DNA of 15,757 nucleotides. It comes from an uncultured bacterium. Lineage in GTDB: Bacteria; Actinomycetota; Actinomycetes; S36-B12. The translations under genes and the position numbers were made by a program. The stretch is from NCBI GenBank assembly GCA_903896585.1, contig CAITYI010000371.1, positions 1-15,757 of the forward strand, written 5' to 3'. This document shows positions 13,523 to 15,757 of the stretch, piece by piece. How positions within the stretch are numbered: the first letter of the stretch is position 1; every line of letters begins with the position of its first letter. Under the pieces are notes generated by a model, which saw nothing but the letters and a program-made list of their open reading frames with translations, ran no database searches and was not told the DNA's origin.

Positions 13523-15673
13523 ATGGCAACTAGTCCCCCTGATCGCGCGCGAGCGCGCTGGGCCGAATTGACCGATCGGATCAATCATGCTCGAGTCCAA
13601 TATTCACTAGAGGCTGCCCAAAACCTGTCCGATGCCGAGTACGACACCCTGTTTCGAGAGCTTGTTGCCCTTGAAGAGCAATACCCGCTGCTCACCACCG
13701 GGGACTCACCGACCCAATCAGTCGGTGGCTACAGCTCTGAACTCTTTGACCCGGTAACTCATTTGGAACCCATGTACTCACTGGACAATGTTTTCAATGA
13801 CCATGAAATGACGGCATGGATTGATCGCGTTGTGTCCTCCCTCGGTTCCTTTCCGGAGCTCTTGTGCGAATTAAAAATTGATGGACTGGCAGTAGATGCC
13901 GTGTATCGAAATGGCCAATTAGAAACTCTTGCGACCCGAGGCGATGGAACAACGGGCGAAGATGTCACTGTTAATTCAATGTTGATCGGATCCATCCCAC
14001 AGCAATTAAAGGGGAAGAAAATCCCGGCGACCTTAGAGGTGCGCGGTGAGGTTTTCTATCCGTTGACGGCATTTGACAGCATTAATGAGGAACAGGCCAG
14101 GACAGGCAAGCCCCTGTTCGCCAATCCTCGCAATGCCGCTGCTGGTGCATTACGTCAAAGATTGGACAAACGTGAGAAAGAATGGATAGCGGCTCAGGGG
14201 ACCAAACGCGAAGCACGACTGGAAAGTGAACTTAATGCCGCTCGACTGCGATTATCAGCTCTACAGTTCACTGTCCATGGAATTGGATCCTATTCAGAAT
14301 TGAATCTGGTCTCTCAAAGTGACACGTATAGAGTGCTGAAAGCCATGGGATTGCCCACGAGTGAACATTTCTCGGTGGAAAAATCACTGAAAAGCGTCTT
14401 GGCCTTTATCCACGATCGCAATGAGAATCGGTCAGCTGTCGAATTTGACATCGATGGCGTAGTCGTCAAAGTTGATCAATTTAATCAACAGCGGGAGCTC
14501 GGTTTTACCTCCCGAGCACCCCGGTGGGCCATTGCCTTCAAATATCCGCCTGAAGTGGTGAGAACTCGACTACTTGATATTCGGGTAAGCGTTGGTCGGA
14601 CCGGCAGGGTTACTCCGTATGCCGTTATGGAGCCTGTGCAAGTTGCAGGCACCACGGTTTCCATGGCAACTTTGCATAATCCTTTCGAGGTAGAACGCAA
14701 AGGCGTTCTTATCGGCGATTTCATTTTTTTGCGTAAGGCGGGTGAAATCATTCCAGAAGTTTTGGGGCCGGTTATCGAAGAACGTACGGGATCCGAACGA
14801 GCATTTGTCATGCCAGTGAAATGTCCTGAATGCGGAACACAGTTGGCGCCAGAAAGCGAGGGGGATAAAGATATTCGGTGTCCCAATGCCCGATCTTGTC
14901 CAGCACAATTACGTGAGCGACTTTTTCACCTTGGCTCGCGTGGTGGACTTGATATCGAGGGCCTCGGCGAGAAATCCGCTCAAGCGCTCTTGGAATCAGA
15001 AGTTGTGACAAATGAAGGAGATATTTTCAATCTCACCGAATCCAGTCTGCTCACAAGTCCGTTTTTCACCCGCGACCCACACAAGGGTGAACAGGGTCCA
15101 CAGCTCAATGAAGCGGGCCTCACTCTTCTTTCGCAAATTCAGGGGGCCAAACAACAACCTCTCTGGCGCTTCCTGGTAGCACTGAGTATTCGCCATGTAG
15201 GACCTACCGTGGCCAAAAAATTGGCTGCAGAATTTGGATCTCTTTCTGCGATCGAAGCCGCAACAGAATCGGATCTTTCCGAAGTTGACGGCATTGGTGA
15301 CCGCATTGCTCACAGCCTTCATGACTATTTCAATCAAGATTGGCATCAAGAGATTATTCATAAGTGGATTGCAGCGGGTGTCACATTTGCTGATTCACCT
15401 AAAAAGGTTGAGGGGCCGCTCACTGGAAAAACGATTGTGATCACCGGCTCCATACCAGGTCACACCCGGGACTCGGCACAAGAATCTCTAGCTGATTTAG
15501 GTGCACATATTTCTGGATCGGTCTCGGCAAAGACAGATTTGGTTGTTGCCGGAGATAAAGCCGGTTCAAAAGCTGTGAAAGCCCGGTCACTGGGTATTCC
15601 CATCACCGGGGCTCGCGGATTTGAATTACTGACCCGCGGTGACTTTCAGTCGGCTTTATCCATTCCGGACTAG
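13523..15673 (+). CDS. ligA: NAD+-dependent DNA ligase LigA
   Basis: 716 residues, about 25 more than M. tuberculosis LigA. It seals nicks in replication and repair using NAD+. Domains in order: Ia with DAEYDTLFREL (37-47); adenylation domain with SLDN (86-89), CELKIDG and nucleophile K118, TRGDGTTGEDVT (138-149), EVRGE (172-176), EFDIDGVVVK and WAIAFKYPP; OB fold; a four-Cys zinc finger (CPEC...CPNARSC); helix-hairpin-helix repeats (HVGPTVAKKLAAEFGSL, VDGIGDRIAHSL); and a C-terminal BRCT domain (about 640-716, LTGKTIVITGSIPGHTRDSA). All catalytic motifs are present. An insertion of about 24 charged residues follows ANPRNAAAGALRQ (about 213-240). gatC starts 51 bp downstream. Confidence 0.98.
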   Translation: MATSPPDRARARWAELTDRINHARVQYSLEAAQNLSDAEYDTLFRELVALEEQYPLLTTGDSPTQSVGGYSSELFDPVTHLEPMYSLDNVFNDHEMTAWIDRVVSSLGSFPELLCELKIDGLAVDAVYRNGQLETLATRGDGTTGEDVTVNSMLIGSIPQQLKGKKIPATLEVRGEVFYPLTAFDSINEEQARTGKPLFANPRNAAAGALRQRLDKREKEWIAAQGTKREARLESELNAARLRLSALQFTVHGIGSYSELNLVSQSDTYRVLKAMGLPTSEHFSVEKSLKSVLAFIHDRNENRSAVEFDIDGVVVKVDQFNQQRELGFTSRAPRWAIAFKYPPEVVRTRLLDIRVSVGRTGRVTPYAVMEPVQVAGTTVSMATLHNPFEVERKGVLIGDFIFLRKAGEIIPEVLGPVIEERTGSERAFVMPVKCPECGTQLAPESEGDKDIRCPNARSCPAQLRERLFHLGSRGGLDIEGLGEKSAQALLESEVVTNEGDIFNLTESSLLTSPFFTRDPHKGEQGPQLNEAGLTLLSQIQGAKQQPLWRFLVALSIRHVGPTVAKKLAAEFGSLSAIEAATESDLSEVDGIGDRIAHSLHDYFNQDWHQEIIHKWIAAGVTFADSPKKVEGPLTGKTIVITGSIPGHTRDSAQESLADLGAHISGSVSAKTDLVVAGDKAGSKAVKARSLGIPITGARGFELLTRGDFQSALSIPD

Positions 15674-15712
15674 CCAGAGTGAACGGGCGAATACCTGACC
15701 ACCGAGGGCCAA

Positions 15713-15718
15713 TAGAAT
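15713..15718 (+). promoter_or_regulatory. -10 box of gatC, probable leaderless start
   Basis: TAGAAT (5 of 6 to TATAAT) ends 6 nt before ATG 15725, so the transcript probably begins at the ATG; no Shine-Dalgarno is visible between. No -35 at 17-18 nt is convincing: CTGACC at 15695-15700 is only 12 nt away. Confidence 0.45.
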
Positions 15719-15724
15719 GCGGAT

Positions 15725-15757
15725 ATGTCCTCGATTGATCGTGAACAGGTCGTGCAC
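15725..15757 (+). CDS. gatC: GatC, Asp/Glu-tRNA amidotransferase subunit C (N-terminal 11 codons)
   Basis: Only the first 11 codons are inside the window, reading MSSIDREQVVH. This matches the GatC N-terminus (M-S-x-I-x-R-x-x-V-x-H) and gatC is the usual gene after ligA in many Actinomycetota. GatC is the small scaffolding subunit of GatCAB, which amidates misacylated Glu-tRNA(Gln) or Asp-tRNA(Asn). The call rests on a very short fragment plus position. Confidence 0.7.
   Translation, partial: MSSIDREQVVH

Noticed and set aside
14485..14886. Minus-strand 133-codon open frame
   Set aside because: Antisense to the ligA adenylation and OB domains, whose motifs are complete on the plus strand.
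1..15757. CRISPR array, insertion sequence, integrase, toxin-antitoxin or phage genes
   Set aside because: No spaced repeats of CRISPR size, no transposase or integrase motifs, and no inverted terminal repeats were seen; all long open frames are conserved chromosomal genes.

Overview
The window is a dense stretch of actinobacterial chromosome. The affiliation is inferred from gene content and order, not from a marker gene. The run etfB-etfA-iscS-mnmA-(MetE-like)-ligA-gatC matches, from memory, the order in mycobacteria and other Actinomycetota (fixA, fixB, iscS, trmU, Rv3015c, ligA, gatC in M. tuberculosis). The glucan genes are also types typical of that phylum: GlgE, a GH57/DUF1957 branching enzyme, and an Rv3032-like GT4. 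Base composition looks moderate (near 50 % G+C by eye, not computed) and gaps are very short, so a streamlined, possibly aquatic, actinobacterium is plausible. The species cannot be named from this window.

Layout. Region A (1-3063, minus strand): glgX, then the N-terminal 262 codons of glgE, which runs off the left edge. The 198-bp gap between them holds a three-copy 17-bp tandem repeat. Region B (3167-6755, plus strand): a tight four-gene operon of enoyl-CoA hydratase, SAM methyltransferase, GT4 glucosyltransferase and left-handed beta-helix acyltransferase, with neighbours overlapping by 1 bp, spaced by 7 bp and overlapping by 8 bp. Region C (6763-8220, minus strand): a GH57 glucan branching enzyme converging on region B with only 7 bp between the stop codons. 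Region D (8322-10064, plus strand): etfB and etfA, divergent from the GH57 gene. Region E (10218-15673, plus strand): iscS, mnmA, a MetE-like protein and ligA, ending in the first 11 codons of gatC.

How the genes fit together. Regions A to C look like an alpha-glucan island. GlgE extends alpha-1,4-glucan from maltose-1-phosphate, GlgX debranches it, the GT4 is an Rv3032-type alpha-1,4-glucosyltransferase, and the GH57 enzyme branches. The methyltransferase and acyltransferase would suit modification of a sugar polymer, as in mycobacterial methylglucose lipopolysaccharide (MGLP). That a methylated and acylated glucan is made here is an inference. Regions D and E are housekeeping: electron transfer to the quinone pool, sulfur mobilisation, tRNA 2-thiouridine synthesis, DNA ligation and the tRNA amidotransferase.

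Start signals fall into two groups. Four genes that lack a visible Shine-Dalgarno sequence (glgE, glgX, GH57, gatC) have a TANNNT box 6-7 nt before the start codon, as expected for leaderless transcripts. Five others (enoyl-CoA hydratase, etfB, etfA, iscS, ligA) have clear ribosome binding sites. I found no tRNA, rRNA, CRISPR, insertion sequence or phage gene. No gene-free stretch exceeds 300 bp; the longest are 787-984, 10065-10217, 3064-3166 and 8221-8321.
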